From NCBI RefSeq assembly GCF_018881545.1, contig NZ_JACVQD010000001.1, positions 1,144,039 through 1,208,038 of the forward strand: a DNA stretch of 64,000 nt. The letters run 5' to 3'. The notes under the pieces were generated by a model. The model saw only the letters and a program-made list of their open reading frames with translations. It was not told the DNA's origin and made no database searches. Source of the stretch: Polynucleobacter alcilacus (GTDB taxonomy: Bacteria > Pseudomonadota > Gammaproteobacteria > Burkholderiales > Burkholderiaceae). This document shows, piece after piece, positions 44,759-55,473 of this stretch (position 1 is the first letter of the stretch; each line of letters starts with the position of its first letter). The translations under genes and the position numbers were made by a program.

Positions 44759-47700
44759 TTACTGTTGTTTAAATTTCTTCGCATGATGATCTGCACCAAT
44801 AAACAGATACATCGCAGGTACTACGAATAAGGTAAACAAGGTACCTATAGAGAGACCAGTAAAGATCACAATGCCCATGGATTGGCGGCCTGCAGCACCG
44901 GCTCCAGAGGCAATCACCAAAGGCAATACACCTAATACCATCGCAGCGGTTGTCATCAAGATCGGTCTTAAGCGAATACTACTTGCCTCAACGATGGCAT
45001 CCAGTTTGCTTCGGCCCTCAGCTTGTAATTCATTCGCGAATTCCACGATCAAAATTCCGTGCTTACTAATCAACCCCATTAGCGTGACTAAACCCACTTG
45101 GGTATACACGTTTAGAGTGGTGAATCCTAAATTAATAAAGATCAGTGCGCCAAACAAAGCAAGCGGTACTGAGACCAAAATCACGATTGGATCGCGGAAG
45201 CTTTCAAACTGAGCGGCAAGCACTAGGAACACAATTAGGATGGCAAAGAACATGGTTACCAAGAACCCACCAGACTCCGCCATAAACTGGCGCGATGGGC
45301 CGGCATAGTCCATGCTGTAACCATTCGGCGCAACCTCTTTCAAAGTTTGACGCATGAACTCTAACACGCCTTCCTCTGAGATAAATGGGGTTTTAACTCC
45401 AGAAATCGTTGCGGAGTTCAATTGTTGAAAGTGATTGATTGATTGGGGAACCACCTTTTGCTTAATAGTTGCAATGGTTCTAGCCTGGATCATCGCACCA
45501 CTTGGTGTGCGGATGTAGTAATCCAAGATTTGATCCGGATTTAGGCGGTCAACTTGTTTAACCTGAGGAATCACCCTGTACGAGCGTCCGGAAACTGAAA
45601 AATAGTTTACGTAACCACCGCCTAAAGCAGCTGATAAAGCAGAACCAACCTGTTGCTGTGTCATACCTAAGGCAGCCACTTTTTCTCGATCGATCACCAG
45701 TACATCTTGCGGTTTATCAATCTTTAGATCCGAATCCACAAAGAAGAAATTGCCGCTGCGACGCGCTTTATCTAAAACTGCCTGAGAAACTTCATTTAAC
45801 TGCTCATAAGACTCTGTCGTATTAATTACCACCTGCACCGGTAAGCCCTGAGCACCAGGCAAGGCAGGGAACTGGAAAGCTGCTACGCGTGCACCAGCAA
45901 TCGTATTCCACTTCGCCTGCATATCTTCCTGAAACTTGGTGGCGTTACGATTGCGCTCACCCCAATCTTTCAATAAAACACCGCCAAAACTACTGGTAGG
46001 GCTAGTGATTTGAAACATCTGCTCGTATTCTGGTTCAGCACTAGATATTTGGTAAATTTGATCTGCATAGGTCTGCATTTGGTTGACGGTACTATTTGGT
46101 GGACCAGATGCTTGCATTAAAACAATGCCTTGATCTTCTGTTGGCGCAAGCTCTGCACGAGCAGTAGCATACAAATACGCTACCCCGCCCAATAGGATTG
46201 CACCCATGACAATGATGACTTGCCAGGTACTCAATAACTCACGCAAGGTGTTTTGATAGCTGTGATGTACCTTATCAAAAATGAAATCGATCTTTTTTAC
46301 CAAAGCGGATGTTTCTTGATCTTCCGTAAAGATCCGGGAACACATCATTGGCGATAGCGTTAACGCAATCAAGCCTGAGACAGCTACTGCGCTTGCAAGT
46401 GTAAAAGCAAACTCAGTAAATAAGGCTCCGGTTAAGCCCCCCTGAAATCCGATTGGGATATAAACCGCAATCAACACTACAGTCATTGCCAAAATAGGAC
46501 CGCCCAATTCGCGTGCAGCAATTAAGGATGCCTCTAAGGGAGACTTTCCCTCTTTCATATGACGATCGACGTTTTCTACTACGATGATGGCATCATCTAC
46601 TACCAGCCCAATAGCCAGCACCAAAGCTAGAAGCGTCAATAAATTAATCGAGTAGCCCAATATCTGCATCAAAAAGAAAGTACCAATTAAGGAAAGCGGC
46701 ATGGCAATCACCGGGACGGCAACAGCGCGGGCGCTACCCAAGAAAAGGTAGATCACTACGGTCACAATGAGTAAAGCCTCAATTAGTGTTGATATGACCT
46801 CATCAATAGAGCTAGTAATAAATTTCGTGGAGTCGTAAACAACTTTGCCAGTCATACCGATGGGCAATTGTTTCTGAATATCGGGCACCACATCCCGAAC
46901 ACGTTGCGCCACATCCAGAAGGTTCGCTTGTGGAGCCACCTTAATCGCAATAAATACCGATTTCTTGCCACTGAAAGCCACATTGGTGTTGTAGTCTTCT
47001 GATCCTAAGGTAACGCTAGCAACCTGATCTAGGTAAACAATATTGACGCCATTACTCTTGACAACTAACTTGCGAAACTCTTCCAAGGTATGTAAATCCG
47101 TACCGGCGACTAAATCAACAGCCACCATATCGCCTTTAGTGCTCCCCACTGCAGATAGATAGTTATTAGCAGCCATAGCCGCATATACGTCATCAGCACC
47201 TACTCCAAGACCAGCCATCTTTTCGCGATCCAACCAGGCGCGTAGAGCAAATTTCCTACCGCCAGTAATTTCAGCGTTCTGCACACCTTGAACCGAATCT
47301 AACTTAGGCTTAACCACGCGCAATAAGTAATCAGTAATCGCGTTATTCGCTATTTCATCGCTGTAGAAGCCCATATACATAGCAGCGGTTGATTGACCAA
47401 TTTGTACCGTCAATACAGGCTGCTGAGCCTGTGGAGGAAGCTGATTTTTGACTGCGCTGATTTGGGTCTGAATCTGCGTTAGAGCCGCATTGGAGTCATA
47501 GTTCAGCTTCAAAGTAGCAATGATGGTTGAAAGGCCGCTGACACTAGTTGAGGATAGGTAATCAATTCCTTGTGCTTGAGCAATCGATGCTTCAAGCGGT
47601 TGCGTAATAAAGCCAGCGATAGTCTCTGGATCTGCGCCGTAGTAAGCCGTAGTAATCGTCACAATCGCATTTTGTGTTTGCGGATATTGATTGACTGGTA

Positions 47701-47794
47701 GCGAACCTATTGCCTTTAAACCAAAGAGTAAAACGAGTGCACTCACGACCAGCGATAACACTGGCCTGCGAATGAATATATCAGTCCAATTCAT
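44759..47794 (-). CDS. RND multidrug efflux permease (HAE1 family)
   Basis: 1011 aa with twelve membrane helices and two large periplasmic loops. It opens with NWTDIFIRRPVLSLVVSALVLLFG; the proton-relay aspartates sit in LVLAIGLVVDDAIIVVENVDRHM; the second-half SVPLALFGALIFINL and TLMGLISKHGILIVEFAN are typical. It pumps drugs or other hydrophobic compounds out through the adaptor and outer-membrane channel encoded upstream. Last gene of the three-gene operon, 7 nt after the adaptor gene. Substrates cannot be predicted. Confidence 0.96.
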   Translation of the reverse strand: MNWTDIFIRRPVLSLVVSALVLLFGLKAIGSLPVNQYPQTQNAIVTITTAYYGADPETIAGFITQPLEASIAQAQGIDYLSSTSVSGLSTIIATLKLNYDSNAALTQIQTQISAVKNQLPPQAQQPVLTVQIGQSTAAMYMGFYSDEIANNAITDYLLRVVKPKLDSVQGVQNAEITGGRKFALRAWLDREKMAGLGVGADDVYAAMAANNYLSAVGSTKGDMVAVDLVAGTDLHTLEEFRKLVVKSNGVNIVYLDQVASVTLGSEDYNTNVAFSGKKSVFIAIKVAPQANLLDVAQRVRDVVPDIQKQLPIGMTGKVVYDSTKFITSSIDEVISTLIEALLIVTVVIYLFLGSARAVAVPVIAMPLSLIGTFFLMQILGYSINLLTLLALVLAIGLVVDDAIIVVENVDRHMKEGKSPLEASLIAARELGGPILAMTVVLIAVYIPIGFQGGLTGALFTEFAFTLASAVAVSGLIALTLSPMMCSRIFTEDQETSALVKKIDFIFDKVHHSYQNTLRELLSTWQVIIVMGAILLGGVAYLYATARAELAPTEDQGIVLMQASGPPNSTVNQMQTYADQIYQISSAEPEYEQMFQITSPTSSFGGVLLKDWGERNRNATKFQEDMQAKWNTIAGARVAAFQFPALPGAQGLPVQVVINTTESYEQLNEVSQAVLDKARRSGNFFFVDSDLKIDKPQDVLVIDREKVAALGMTQQQVGSALSAALGGGYVNYFSVSGRSYRVIPQVKQVDRLNPDQILDYYIRTPSGAMIQARTIATIKQKVVPQSINHFQQLNSATISGVKTPFISEEGVLEFMRQTLKEVAPNGYSMDYAGPSRQFMAESGGFLVTMFFAILIVFLVLAAQFESFRDPIVILVSVPLALFGALIFINLGFTTLNVYTQVGLVTLMGLISKHGILIVEFANELQAEGRSKLDAIVEASSIRLRPILMTTAAMVLGVLPLVIASGAGAAGRQSMGIVIFTGLSIGTLFTLFVVPAMYLFIGADHHAKKFKQQ

Positions 47795-47801
47795 GGGCTA
47801 A

Positions 47802-49133
47802 TTATTCCTGCGGCTTAGGGTCAGGCAAGTTTTCAGGCTGGACTTTGTTATTAATAATGAGCGGTGTACCATTCTTTATCTTCAACTGGCCACTAGTCAC
47901 AACTGTAGCGCCCTCTTCAACCCCCTTCAGAATTGCCACTTGGTCGCCGCGCGTGGCGCCCGTAGTAACAAATACTTGCTGTGCCTCAAGTGCTGGATTG
48001 CCCTGTTTATCTTTCTTACCAGTAGGTTTAGCAATAAACACAGTAGAGCCATAAGGGTTATAGGTGACAGCGGTTTGCGGCAGTGTCAATAGCTTCACTT
48101 GTTCGCCAAGCTTAATATTTACATTTGCAAACATCCCTGGAAGAATTTTCTTATCCGGGTTAGCAATCTGCGCCTCAATAGAAATATTGCGCGTATTAGT
48201 ATCGACCTTTGGACTTACAGCCGTGATCTTTCCAGTAAAGCTAGCGTCCTTAAAGGCATCGGTTGTAACCACTACTTCTTGCCCCACCTGAATTTGCTCT
48301 GCATTGCTTTGGGGCAAATTGAAATCCACAAAAATTGGATCTAAAGTTTGCAAAGTTAATAGTTTGTCACCTGGATTGACGAATTGGCCAGGGTTAATTG
48401 AGACGATGCCAACTCGTCCACTGAAAGGTGCCTTCAGGTTCTTTTTGGCCACCAATGCAATCTGTGCTTCAACTTGAGCTTGTTTCGACTTCGCATCCGC
48501 TGCACTGGTATCGAAAACATTCTTACTAATCGCTTGGATTGCTAACTGCTGTCTATCCCGCTCGTTAATCACTTTAGCAAGATCGGCCATGGCCTTTAGG
48601 GACTTCAGCTGTGCAACATCCGAAGCATCATTAAGTTTGATTAATAAGTCGCCTTCTTTAACATCCTGCCCAGATTTAATCGGTACCGTCAAGACTAAGC
48701 CGCCAATTTCCGTACTCAACTCAACGCCCCTAAAGGCACGGACATTACCGACACTAGTGAGCTTAGGCTGCCATTCGGTTGTAGCAATCACCATCGTTGA
48801 AACGGTTGCGGGTGGTAAGCCCATGCCTGAAATGAAATGCTTAATCATAAAAGTCTTGAACTGATTAAAAGCAAAAATCAAACCTAACAACAAGAACACG
48901 CCACACAACATGATGGTCATGCGACGGTGCAAGGGTTCCATCGCCATCAGCTTTTCATGTGCTTTGGTAGCACGCCATTTTTGACCCATGCGTGCCCAAA
49001 AGGCTTTTGCTTTTTCCCCAAGGGCGAATGCTTTCTCGCGCAGCTTCCATTCCACCGCCTTCAGCTTCACCCATGCCCACAAGGCAAGAACCATAGCAAT
49101 GAGCTTATTCTTAATTGTTTCCAGAAGTTTCAT
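47802..49133 (-). CDS. RND efflux periplasmic adaptor with long cationic N-terminus
   Basis: 443 aa from the ATG at 49133, overlapping the outer-membrane channel stop by 23 nt; a start at 49211 would lie deeper in that gene. Residues 1-75 form a basic, Trp-containing helical stretch (KLREKAFALGEKAKAFWARM) before a membrane anchor at about 76-97. The adaptor core follows: lipoyl halves around GGLVLTVPIKSGQDVKEGDLL and LKAPFSGRVGIVSINPGQFVNPGD, then the beta-barrel and membrane-proximal domains. It bridges permease and channel. The long N-terminus is unusual; an internal start near MEPLHRRM is the alternative. Confidence 0.9.
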   Translation of the reverse strand: MKLLETIKNKLIAMVLALWAWVKLKAVEWKLREKAFALGEKAKAFWARMGQKWRATKAHEKLMAMEPLHRRMTIMLCGVFLLLGLIFAFNQFKTFMIKHFISGMGLPPATVSTMVIATTEWQPKLTSVGNVRAFRGVELSTEIGGLVLTVPIKSGQDVKEGDLLIKLNDASDVAQLKSLKAMADLAKVINERDRQQLAIQAISKNVFDTSAADAKSKQAQVEAQIALVAKKNLKAPFSGRVGIVSINPGQFVNPGDKLLTLQTLDPIFVDFNLPQSNAEQIQVGQEVVVTTDAFKDASFTGKITAVSPKVDTNTRNISIEAQIANPDKKILPGMFANVNIKLGEQVKLLTLPQTAVTYNPYGSTVFIAKPTGKKDKQGNPALEAQQVFVTTGATRGDQVAILKGVEEGATVVTSGQLKIKNGTPLIINNKVQPENLPDPKPQE

Positions 49134-50652
49134 TTTGATCTTTGTTAGCCATGTCTTTTGGTTTAAAAGCAGGTCCGGTACGATTCCACCAACCGCCACC
49201 CAATGCTGCAAATAATGCTGCAGTATCAGAAAAACGGGTTGCTTGTGCCGATACCGATTTTACTTTTGCTTGTTGATATTGGTTTTGGTAATACAGGACT
49301 GCTAAATAACTTGCAGTACCCAACTTATATTGCTGCTGAACTAAATCCAATGTTTCATAAGCAAATTGTTCAGCTTCTGAGGCAGCCTTAAGTGCTTGTG
49401 CACCAGTCTCAAGCGCGCGTAATGAATCGGCAACCTCTTGAAATGCTTTTAACACCGTCGCTTGATACTGATAAACCGCTTGCTCATAATTGGCAATTGC
49501 GCCACGACGCTGGGCTAAGAGTTGACCACCCTGAAACAAGGGCTGAAATATTCCACCTGCAATTGACCACAATGCGGCATTAGGCCCGAATAGATTTGCT
49601 GAAGTTAGAGCTGCAGATCCAATTGCCCCAGTGATATTAAATTGCGGCAATAAATTAGCAGTAGCAACCCCAACCAAGGCATTGGTTGATTTAATGAGTG
49701 CTTCTGCTGAGCGTACATCGGGTCGCTGACGTACCAAGCTTGATGGCACTGAGAGGGGTAGCTGTGCTGGTAGATGTAAATTACTTAAATCAAATTTTGT
49801 GATAGTTGCATTGCTTGGCAACTCACCGGTATACACAGCCAATTGATTACGCGCAAAGGCCAAGTTACGCTCATAAGTAAATAAGTCTACTTTTGATGTT
49901 GCTACTAAAGTTAACTGGGATGTCAGATCTACCTTATTTACGGTTCCTATCTTTAATTGCTTCTCAGTTACTTCAGCTAAATTGGTTTGTGCTTTGAGAA
50001 TTTCTTCAGTAGCCTGCATCTGCGCACGCAAAGCGGCCTCACGAATAGCGCCCGTCACGATATTTGCAGTCAATGAAAGGTATGCGCTCTCTAATTGAAA
50101 CTGTTGATACTCCGCTTGTGCGCGCGCATTTTCTACTGTTCTGCGTGCACCACCAAAAACATCCAACTTGTAAGTGACGTTGACTGAAGTGTTGTAAAGA
50201 TTGTAAGTATCAGAGCCATATGGAAGACCATAGATTGCCGATGGCTGTAACTGACGTGAAGCGGTGCCACCCAAGCCCACAGCTGGAAAATACTGCCCTC
50301 CAATTTGAGCACTCACATTTTCTTGGGCAGACCGTAAGGCTGCATCTGCAGCTCCTAAATTGGGATTTTGAACTAAGGCTTTTTTAATTAGCGCATCGAG
50401 CTCGGGTGACTTATACAGCTCCCACCACTGCGCCTCAATATCTGCACCATCAACAAATTCTTGTTCAGAACCCCCTGGTACACCAGGTGCAGTAGTCAAT
50501 TTCTTGGATAGAGTGGTCTCGGTATAAGAGGAGGTATTGGGTGCCTCAGGTTGTTTAAAGTCTGGCCCTACTGCACACGCAGACAAAGCACCTGCGCAAG
50601 TCAAGGCAAGTAACTGCAAACGTGAGAACGGAGGTAACTTTGAAAGAAACAT
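49111..50652 (-). CDS. RND efflux outer-membrane channel lipoprotein (NodT/OprM type)
   Basis: 513 aa from the ATG at 50652; nineteen upstream codons in the frame lack a signal sequence and are rejected. Lipoprotein signal LQLLALTCAGALSAC with VGPDF right after the cysteine is the OprM-family opening. Two repeated OMF domains follow, with ALVQNPNLGAADAALRSAQ, RQRPDVRSAEALIKSTNA and FQEVADSLRALE. It forms the TolC-like exit duct. First gene of the operon. Confidence 0.93.
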   Translation of the reverse strand: MFLSKLPPFSRLQLLALTCAGALSACAVGPDFKQPEAPNTSSYTETTLSKKLTTAPGVPGGSEQEFVDGADIEAQWWELYKSPELDALIKKALVQNPNLGAADAALRSAQENVSAQIGGQYFPAVGLGGTASRQLQPSAIYGLPYGSDTYNLYNTSVNVTYKLDVFGGARRTVENARAQAEYQQFQLESAYLSLTANIVTGAIREAALRAQMQATEEILKAQTNLAEVTEKQLKIGTVNKVDLTSQLTLVATSKVDLFTYERNLAFARNQLAVYTGELPSNATITKFDLSNLHLPAQLPLSVPSSLVRQRPDVRSAEALIKSTNALVGVATANLLPQFNITGAIGSAALTSANLFGPNAALWSIAGGIFQPLFQGGQLLAQRRGAIANYEQAVYQYQATVLKAFQEVADSLRALETGAQALKAASEAEQFAYETLDLVQQQYKLGTASYLAVLYYQNQYQQAKVKSVSAQATRFSDTAALFAALGGGWWNRTGPAFKPKDMANKDQNETSGNN

Positions 50653-50741
50653 GAATTGCAACAAATATCCTCTTTTACAAGAGTTATTTGAACACAAAAA
50701 TACAAACACGACTTCGTAAAGCCCTGATTTATCTACTTAAA

Positions 50742-50769
50742 TTTGTACATACTCTCGGAGTAAAGTCAA
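50742..50769 (-). promoter_or_regulatory. Candidate promoter and operator of the RND efflux operon
   Basis: Reading the minus strand, TTGACT (-35, 50764-50769), a 16-nt spacer and TACAAA (-10, 50742-50747). The spacer holds the dyad TACTC-CGA-GAGTA (50750-50762), a placement seen with MerR-like activators and with simple repressors. No regulator gene is adjacent. Confidence 0.4.
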
Positions 50770-50784
50770 ATAAAAATGCGTGTT

Positions 50785-52617
50785 TTATTCGACGGTAACA
50801 CTCTTCGCTAGATTTCTAGGCTTATCGACATCGGTGCCACGAGCACAAGCTGTGTGATACGCCAATAGCTGTAGAGGCACTACATGCAGAATGGGTGAAA
50901 GGTTGCCATAGTGTTCAGGCAATCTGATGACATTGATGCCATCAGCGCTCTCAATATTAGTGCCCTGATCTGCAAATACATACAGCTTACCGCCACGTGC
51001 TTTCACTTCCTGCATATTGGATTTGAGCTTTTCCAATAATTCATCTTTCGGAGCAACGGTTACAACAGGCATCTTGTCTGTTACCAAGGCCAGTGGGCCA
51101 TGCTTTAATTCACCTGCTGGATAAGCTTCTGCATGGATATAAGAAATTTCTTTTAGTTTTAAAGCCCCTTCAAGCGCAATTGGATAATGTAAACCGCGAC
51201 CCAAGAAGAGTGCGTTCTCGCATTTAGAAAAGGCCTCACTCCAAGCAATGATTTGCGGCTCTAGTGCGAGCACTGCATGGAGTGCTTTTGGTAAGTGGCG
51301 TAATTCACGAAGGAGTTCTTTTTCTTTTTCAGCAGAAATTCTGCCAGCGCGTTTAGCAAGTGAAACCGCCAAGAGGTAAAGTGCCAACAACTGGGTAGTA
51401 AATGCCTTGGTTGAAGCAACGCCAATCTCGGTACCTGCTTTGGTCAAGAAATGCCAATCCGTTTCGCGAACCATGGCACTACTAGCCACGTTACAAATCG
51501 CCAAGGTATAGCAATGCCCCAGTGATTTGGCATGCCGTAATGCCGCCAAAGTATCTGCGGTCTCACCCGACTGAGACACCACCACAATCAATGTCTTTGG
51601 GTTTGGCACCGAGGTGCGATAACGATATTCACTAGCAATTTCCACTTGCGTTGGAATGCCCGCAATATCTTCCAACCAATATTTAGCCACGCATGCTGAG
51701 TAATAACTCGTACCGCAAGCCAAAATTAATATTTGATCAAAGGCTTTCCAGTCTTCTGGTTTTGCCCCAAAGAGTTCTGGGCCAAAAGAGGCAATATTGG
51801 CCAAAGTGTCGCCAATCGCCCGGGGTTGCTCAAAGATCTCTTTTTGCATGTAGTGCTGATATGGTCCGAGATCAACCGAGTCTGCTTGTGCAGGCATCGG
51901 CTTGCGATCCCGTTGCACAGAATTTCCAGCTTGATCAATTACTTCTGCACTATCTGCTTTTAATACAGCAATATCGCCCTCTTCCAAATACATCATGGAA
52001 TGGGCACGGCCAGCTAAAGCTAGTGCATCAGAGGCCAAGAAGTTTTCTTTATCGCCAAGCGCAATAACTAAAGGGGATCCAACGCGCGCACCAACTAAAG
52101 TAGTTGGCTGATCTTGGGCAATGACACCAATAGCATAGGCGCCATGCAATTTAGGCAATACCGCCCTAACCGATTGAGCTATATGTTTTTGTCCGCTAGC
52201 CACATACTGTTGATGAATCAAATGCGCAATCACTTCTGTATCTGTCTCAGAAGTAAATACATAGCCCGCTGTTATTAATTCTGTACGCAGCGTTTCATAG
52301 TTTTCAATAATGCCGTTATGAACTACTGCAATCAGCCCATTTGAAATGTGGGGGTGAGCATTTTGCGTATCTGGCTTACCGTGGGTTGCCCAACGGGTGT
52401 GAGCGATACCAATAGTGCCAGTGAAGTCTTTTCCCTGTTCAGCCAATTCAGAGACACGGGCCGTGGTACGCGCTCGTTCAATCGGATGGTTTGCATCATT
52501 GCCGTTGATAACAGCAAATCCACAGGAGTCGTAACCGCGGTACTCTAGGCGCCGCAATCCCTCAACCAACACATCCACAATATTTTGATGGGAAGCTGCG
52601 CCTACAATGCCGCACAT
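50785..52617 (-). CDS. glmS: Glucosamine-6-phosphate synthase
   Basis: 610 aa. The N-terminal glutaminase uses Cys2 of [10 protein letters not shown] (Cys1 after Met removal), with [13 protein letters not shown] and [10 protein letters not shown]; two SIS isomerase domains follow ([32 protein letters not shown]), ending [13 protein letters not shown]. It makes glucosamine-6-phosphate, feeding GlmM and the GlmU encoded directly upstream (1-nt overlap) toward UDP-GlcNAc for peptidoglycan and LPS. No glmS ribozyme is expected or seen. Confidence 0.98.
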   Translation of the reverse strand: MCGIVGAASHQNIVDVLVEGLRRLEYRGYDSCGFAVINGNDANHPIERARTTARVSELAEQGKDFTGTIGIAHTRWATHGKPDTQNAHPHISNGLIAVVHNGIIENYETLRTELITAGYVFTSETDTEVIAHLIHQQYVASGQKHIAQSVRAVLPKLHGAYAIGVIAQDQPTTLVGARVGSPLVIALGDKENFLASDALALAGRAHSMMYLEEGDIAVLKADSAEVIDQAGNSVQRDRKPMPAQADSVDLGPYQHYMQKEIFEQPRAIGDTLANIASFGPELFGAKPEDWKAFDQILILACGTSYYSACVAKYWLEDIAGIPTQVEIASEYRYRTSVPNPKTLIVVVSQSGETADTLAALRHAKSLGHCYTLAICNVASSAMVRETDWHFLTKAGTEIGVASTKAFTTQLLALYLLAVSLAKRAGRISAEKEKELLRELRHLPKALHAVLALEPQIIAWSEAFSKCENALFLGRGLHYPIALEGALKLKEISYIHAEAYPAGELKHGPLALVTDKMPVVTVAPKDELLEKLKSNMQEVKARGGKLYVFADQGTNIESADGINVIRLPEHYGNLSPILHVVPLQLLAYHTACARGTDVDKPRNLAKSVTVE

Positions 52618-54107
52618 TATTTTTTACCCTTTGCAGTTTTTTTAGGGGCTGCCTTTTTAGATACCGCTGTTTTTTTCGCTACTTTCTTTACAACCGGCTT
52701 TTTATCCTGCTTCACTGGACGCTGCCATTTCAGGGAAATTTGCTTTGCCCTTGAAATAGTCAATTGATTTGGTGGCGCATCCTTAGTGAGTGTGGTACCT
52801 GCGCCTAATGTAGCGCCACGCCCAACACGCACTGGTGCTACTAATTGGGTATCGGAACCAATAAAGACATCATCTTCAATAATGGTCTGGTGTTTATTAA
52901 CGCCATCATAGTTACAAGTAATGGTGCCGGCGCCAATGTTTACTCTTGATCCCACAATAGAATCACCTACATAAGCCAAGTGATTTGCTTTGCTATTGGC
53001 GGCAATCTTGCTATTTTTCACTTCAACAAAGTTACCGATATGCACATCATTCGATAAATCAGCACCTGGACGTAAGCGAGCATAAGGCCCAATCACTGAC
53101 TGATTACCTACTTTCGCACCATCTATGTGGCTGAATGCATGGATTGCAACCTCATTACCAATGACGCTATTGCGAATAATGCAATAAGGTCCAATTTTCG
53201 TGCCCGCTGCCAGGGAGACACAGCCTTCAAATACACAGCCCACATCAATAAATACATCAGTGCCGCACTCGAGCGTGCCACGCACATCCATACGTGCAGG
53301 ATCAGCAAGAGAAACACCAGCATCCATCAATTGATTAGCGATAGTGAGTTGATGTACTCGCTCCAGGGTAGCTAATTGACTACGGCTATTAACGCCGATA
53401 ATTTCAAATTCATCATCCGCTTGAGTAGTGCGAATTGGCACACCATCTTTAACGGCCATCGCAATTACATCCGTTAAATAATATTCACCTTGTGCATTGC
53501 TTGCACGTAAGGCTTTCAGCCATTTCTTTAACGCATTGGTTGGTAACACCATGATGCCGGTATTAATCTCTTGAATGGCTTTTTGTGCCAATGATGCATC
53601 TTTTTCTTCAACAATCTCTTTTACCGAACCATCCGCGTCACGTACGATGCGGCCATAGCCCGTTGGATCTTTTAAGTTTTGGGTAAGGAGTGCCACAGCA
53701 GAATCTTGACCCCGAACACCATCAGCCAATTTAGCCAACTTGCTTAAAGTTTTTTTACTAGTCAGCGGCACATCGCCATAAAGAACTAAAGTGGGCTCTT
53801 GTGCATCGAGTTTTGGTAGAGCCTGCAACAGCGCATGGCCGGTCCCTTTTTGCTCAGCCTGAAGTGCGGTAGTGACTTTGCTAAAGCTGACATCTACCTT
53901 GCTAGCATTTGCCAAGAATGTTTTCACATCTGCAGCGCCATGCCCCACCACTACAATAGGTCCTGCTTTAGTCTGTTTTTCCTGCAAAGAGAGGGCTGTA
54001 TTGAGTACATGCTGAAGCAGCGGTTTTCCTGCCAAAGTTTGGAGGACCTTGGGCAGAGCGGATTTCATCCGCTTTCCTTGCCCAGCAGCCAATATGACGA
54101 TATTCAT
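52617..54107 (-). CDS. glmU: Bifunctional GlmU with lysine/alanine-rich C-terminal tail
   Basis: 496 aa against about 450-460 usual. Residues 1-230 are the uridylyltransferase ([25 protein letters not shown]); 250-455 the left-handed beta-helix acetyltransferase ([50 protein letters not shown]). The normal end, around LKWQRPVK, is followed by some thirty residues nearly all Lys, Ala, Pro, Val and Thr ([20 protein letters not shown]), resembling histone H1-like tails. It makes UDP-GlcNAc. Overlaps ttcA by 4 nt and glmS by 1 nt. Confidence 0.95.
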   Translation of the reverse strand: MNIVILAAGQGKRMKSALPKVLQTLAGKPLLQHVLNTALSLQEKQTKAGPIVVVGHGAADVKTFLANASKVDVSFSKVTTALQAEQKGTGHALLQALPKLDAQEPTLVLYGDVPLTSKKTLSKLAKLADGVRGQDSAVALLTQNLKDPTGYGRIVRDADGSVKEIVEEKDASLAQKAIQEINTGIMVLPTNALKKWLKALRASNAQGEYYLTDVIAMAVKDGVPIRTTQADDEFEIIGVNSRSQLATLERVHQLTIANQLMDAGVSLADPARMDVRGTLECGTDVFIDVGCVFEGCVSLAAGTKIGPYCIIRNSVIGNEVAIHAFSHIDGAKVGNQSVIGPYARLRPGADLSNDVHIGNFVEVKNSKIAANSKANHLAYVGDSIVGSRVNIGAGTITCNYDGVNKHQTIIEDDVFIGSDTQLVAPVRVGRGATLGAGTTLTKDAPPNQLTISRAKQISLKWQRPVKQDKKPVVKKVAKKTAVSKKAAPKKTAKGKK

Positions 54108-55012
54108 AAAGTGGGATTATAAGTCCCCTGAATCAGGGTTCCACAAGCCAATTCGTCTAATTCAGCCTCATCAATTGCCTTGTCGCCAGCTGACCGAGCA
54201 GCTATTCCCGATAACTCGGTGGAAATCTCTAAATTTTGGAAATCAAAAGCCTCTCCATCCATTAAATGGGAGGGGACGATGTGGTGCATGGAGCGGAACA
54301 GGTTTTCTACACGACCGGGATGCTTTTTCTCCCAATCACGCAGCATTTCTTTCATTACTTGACGCTGAAGATTGGGCTGGCTGCCACACAAGTCACAAGG
54401 AATGATCGGGAAACTCATATCTGCCGCATAGCGCTCAAGTAATTTCTCAGGCACATAAGCCAAGGGTCGAATCACAATGTGCTTACCATCATCCGAACGT
54501 AATTTTGGCGGCATGCCTTTTAACTTGCCTGCGTAAAACATATTGAGCATGAGTGTTTCAAGGATGTCATCACGATGGTGCCCCAAAGCAATCTTGGTTG
54601 CACCCAGCTCATCTGCCACCCGGTACAAAATGCCACGGCGCAAACGCGAACATAGTCCACAGGTTGTCTTTCCTTCCGGAATGACCCGCTTAACAATGCT
54701 ATAGGTATCCTGCTCTTCAATATGAAACTGAATGCCTAAACTGTTTAAATAATTAGGCAATGTCTCGGCCGGAAAGTTGGGCTGCTTCTGGTCTAAATTA
54801 ACAGCCACAATGTCAAAATGAATTGGAGCACGTTCACGCAACTTCATCAAAATATCCAACATGGCATAGCTATCTTTACCGCCTGATACACAAACCATGA
54901 TTTTGTCGCCGTCTTCAATCATGCCAAAGTCACCAATGGCTTGGCCTACTAGACGACATAGCTTTTTCTCTAGCTTGTTTTCCTCAAAGACAACTTTACG
55001 AATATCACCCAT
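54104..55012 (-). CDS. ttcA: tRNA 2-thiocytidine(32) synthetase TtcA
   Basis: 302 aa from the ATG at 55012 ([19 protein letters not shown]); an in-frame start at 55069 would overlap folB by 26 nt. PP-loop [16 protein letters not shown] binds ATP, and [13 protein letters not shown] with CDLCGSQ provides the iron-sulfur cysteines. It thiolates cytidine 32 in several tRNAs. Located between folB and glmU in a minus-strand run. Confidence 0.95.
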   Translation of the reverse strand: MGDIRKVVFEENKLEKKLCRLVGQAIGDFGMIEDGDKIMVCVSGGKDSYAMLDILMKLRERAPIHFDIVAVNLDQKQPNFPAETLPNYLNSLGIQFHIEEQDTYSIVKRVIPEGKTTCGLCSRLRRGILYRVADELGATKIALGHHRDDILETLMLNMFYAGKLKGMPPKLRSDDGKHIVIRPLAYVPEKLLERYAADMSFPIIPCDLCGSQPNLQRQVMKEMLRDWEKKHPGRVENLFRSMHHIVPSHLMDGEAFDFQNLEISTELSGIAARSAGDKAIDEAELDELACGTLIQGTYNPTL

Positions 55013-55043
55013 AACAATGCAATTCTTCTTTAATAACTCAGGC

Positions 55044-55433
55044 TTACTTAATTCGAAACACTTCAACACCTACTGAATAGCAGTCTGGATACACGTCTGG
55101 CTTAGAGGTACTTACGCATGCTGCCAATACCTTAGAGTGTGCAAGCATCGCAGCAACAATGTCATCGCAAAAAGTTTCTTGTAGCTGGATATGGCCTTTA
55201 GATGCAAGTATCTTAATGGTCTCGCGCATAAAATCATAATCAACTACTTCATCCAATTGATCATGGGTTGGCGTGTTTATTGCCATTGGAATATATAAAT
55301 CAACGTTTAGAATCACGCGTTGCTCAGCTTTTTTCTCAAAATCATGAACACCAATATTGATATAAATTTCGTAGTCACGCAAAAATAAGCGCCGACAATT
55401 AATAAGAGCAGGATGAGAAAGAATGGCATGCAT
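55044..55433 (-). CDS. folB: Dihydroneopterin aldolase
   Basis: 129 aa. [33 protein letters not shown] holds the substrate-binding region, and [12 protein letters not shown] plus the C-terminal [20 protein letters not shown] with its active lysine are typical. It cleaves dihydroneopterin in folate synthesis. The upstream SDR gene is probably part of the same pathway. Confidence 0.94.
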   Translation of the reverse strand: MHAILSHPALINCRRLFLRDYEIYINIGVHDFEKKAEQRVILNVDLYIPMAINTPTHDQLDEVVDYDFMRETIKILASKGHIQLQETFCDDIVAAMLAHSKVLAACVSTSKPDVYPDCYSVGVEVFRIK

Positions 55434-55473
55434 AAATAATTACTTTTCTTCTATTTTTATCGAATGATATAAC

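Noticed and set aside
49134..49211. Longer start for the RND adaptor at 49211.
   Set aside because: The extra residues lie entirely inside the outer-membrane channel gene and have no signal-like or conserved character.
52611..52700. glmS ribozyme upstream of glmS.
   Set aside because: The glmS start lies inside the glmU stop and the ribozyme is a Gram-positive feature; the sequence upstream is coding.
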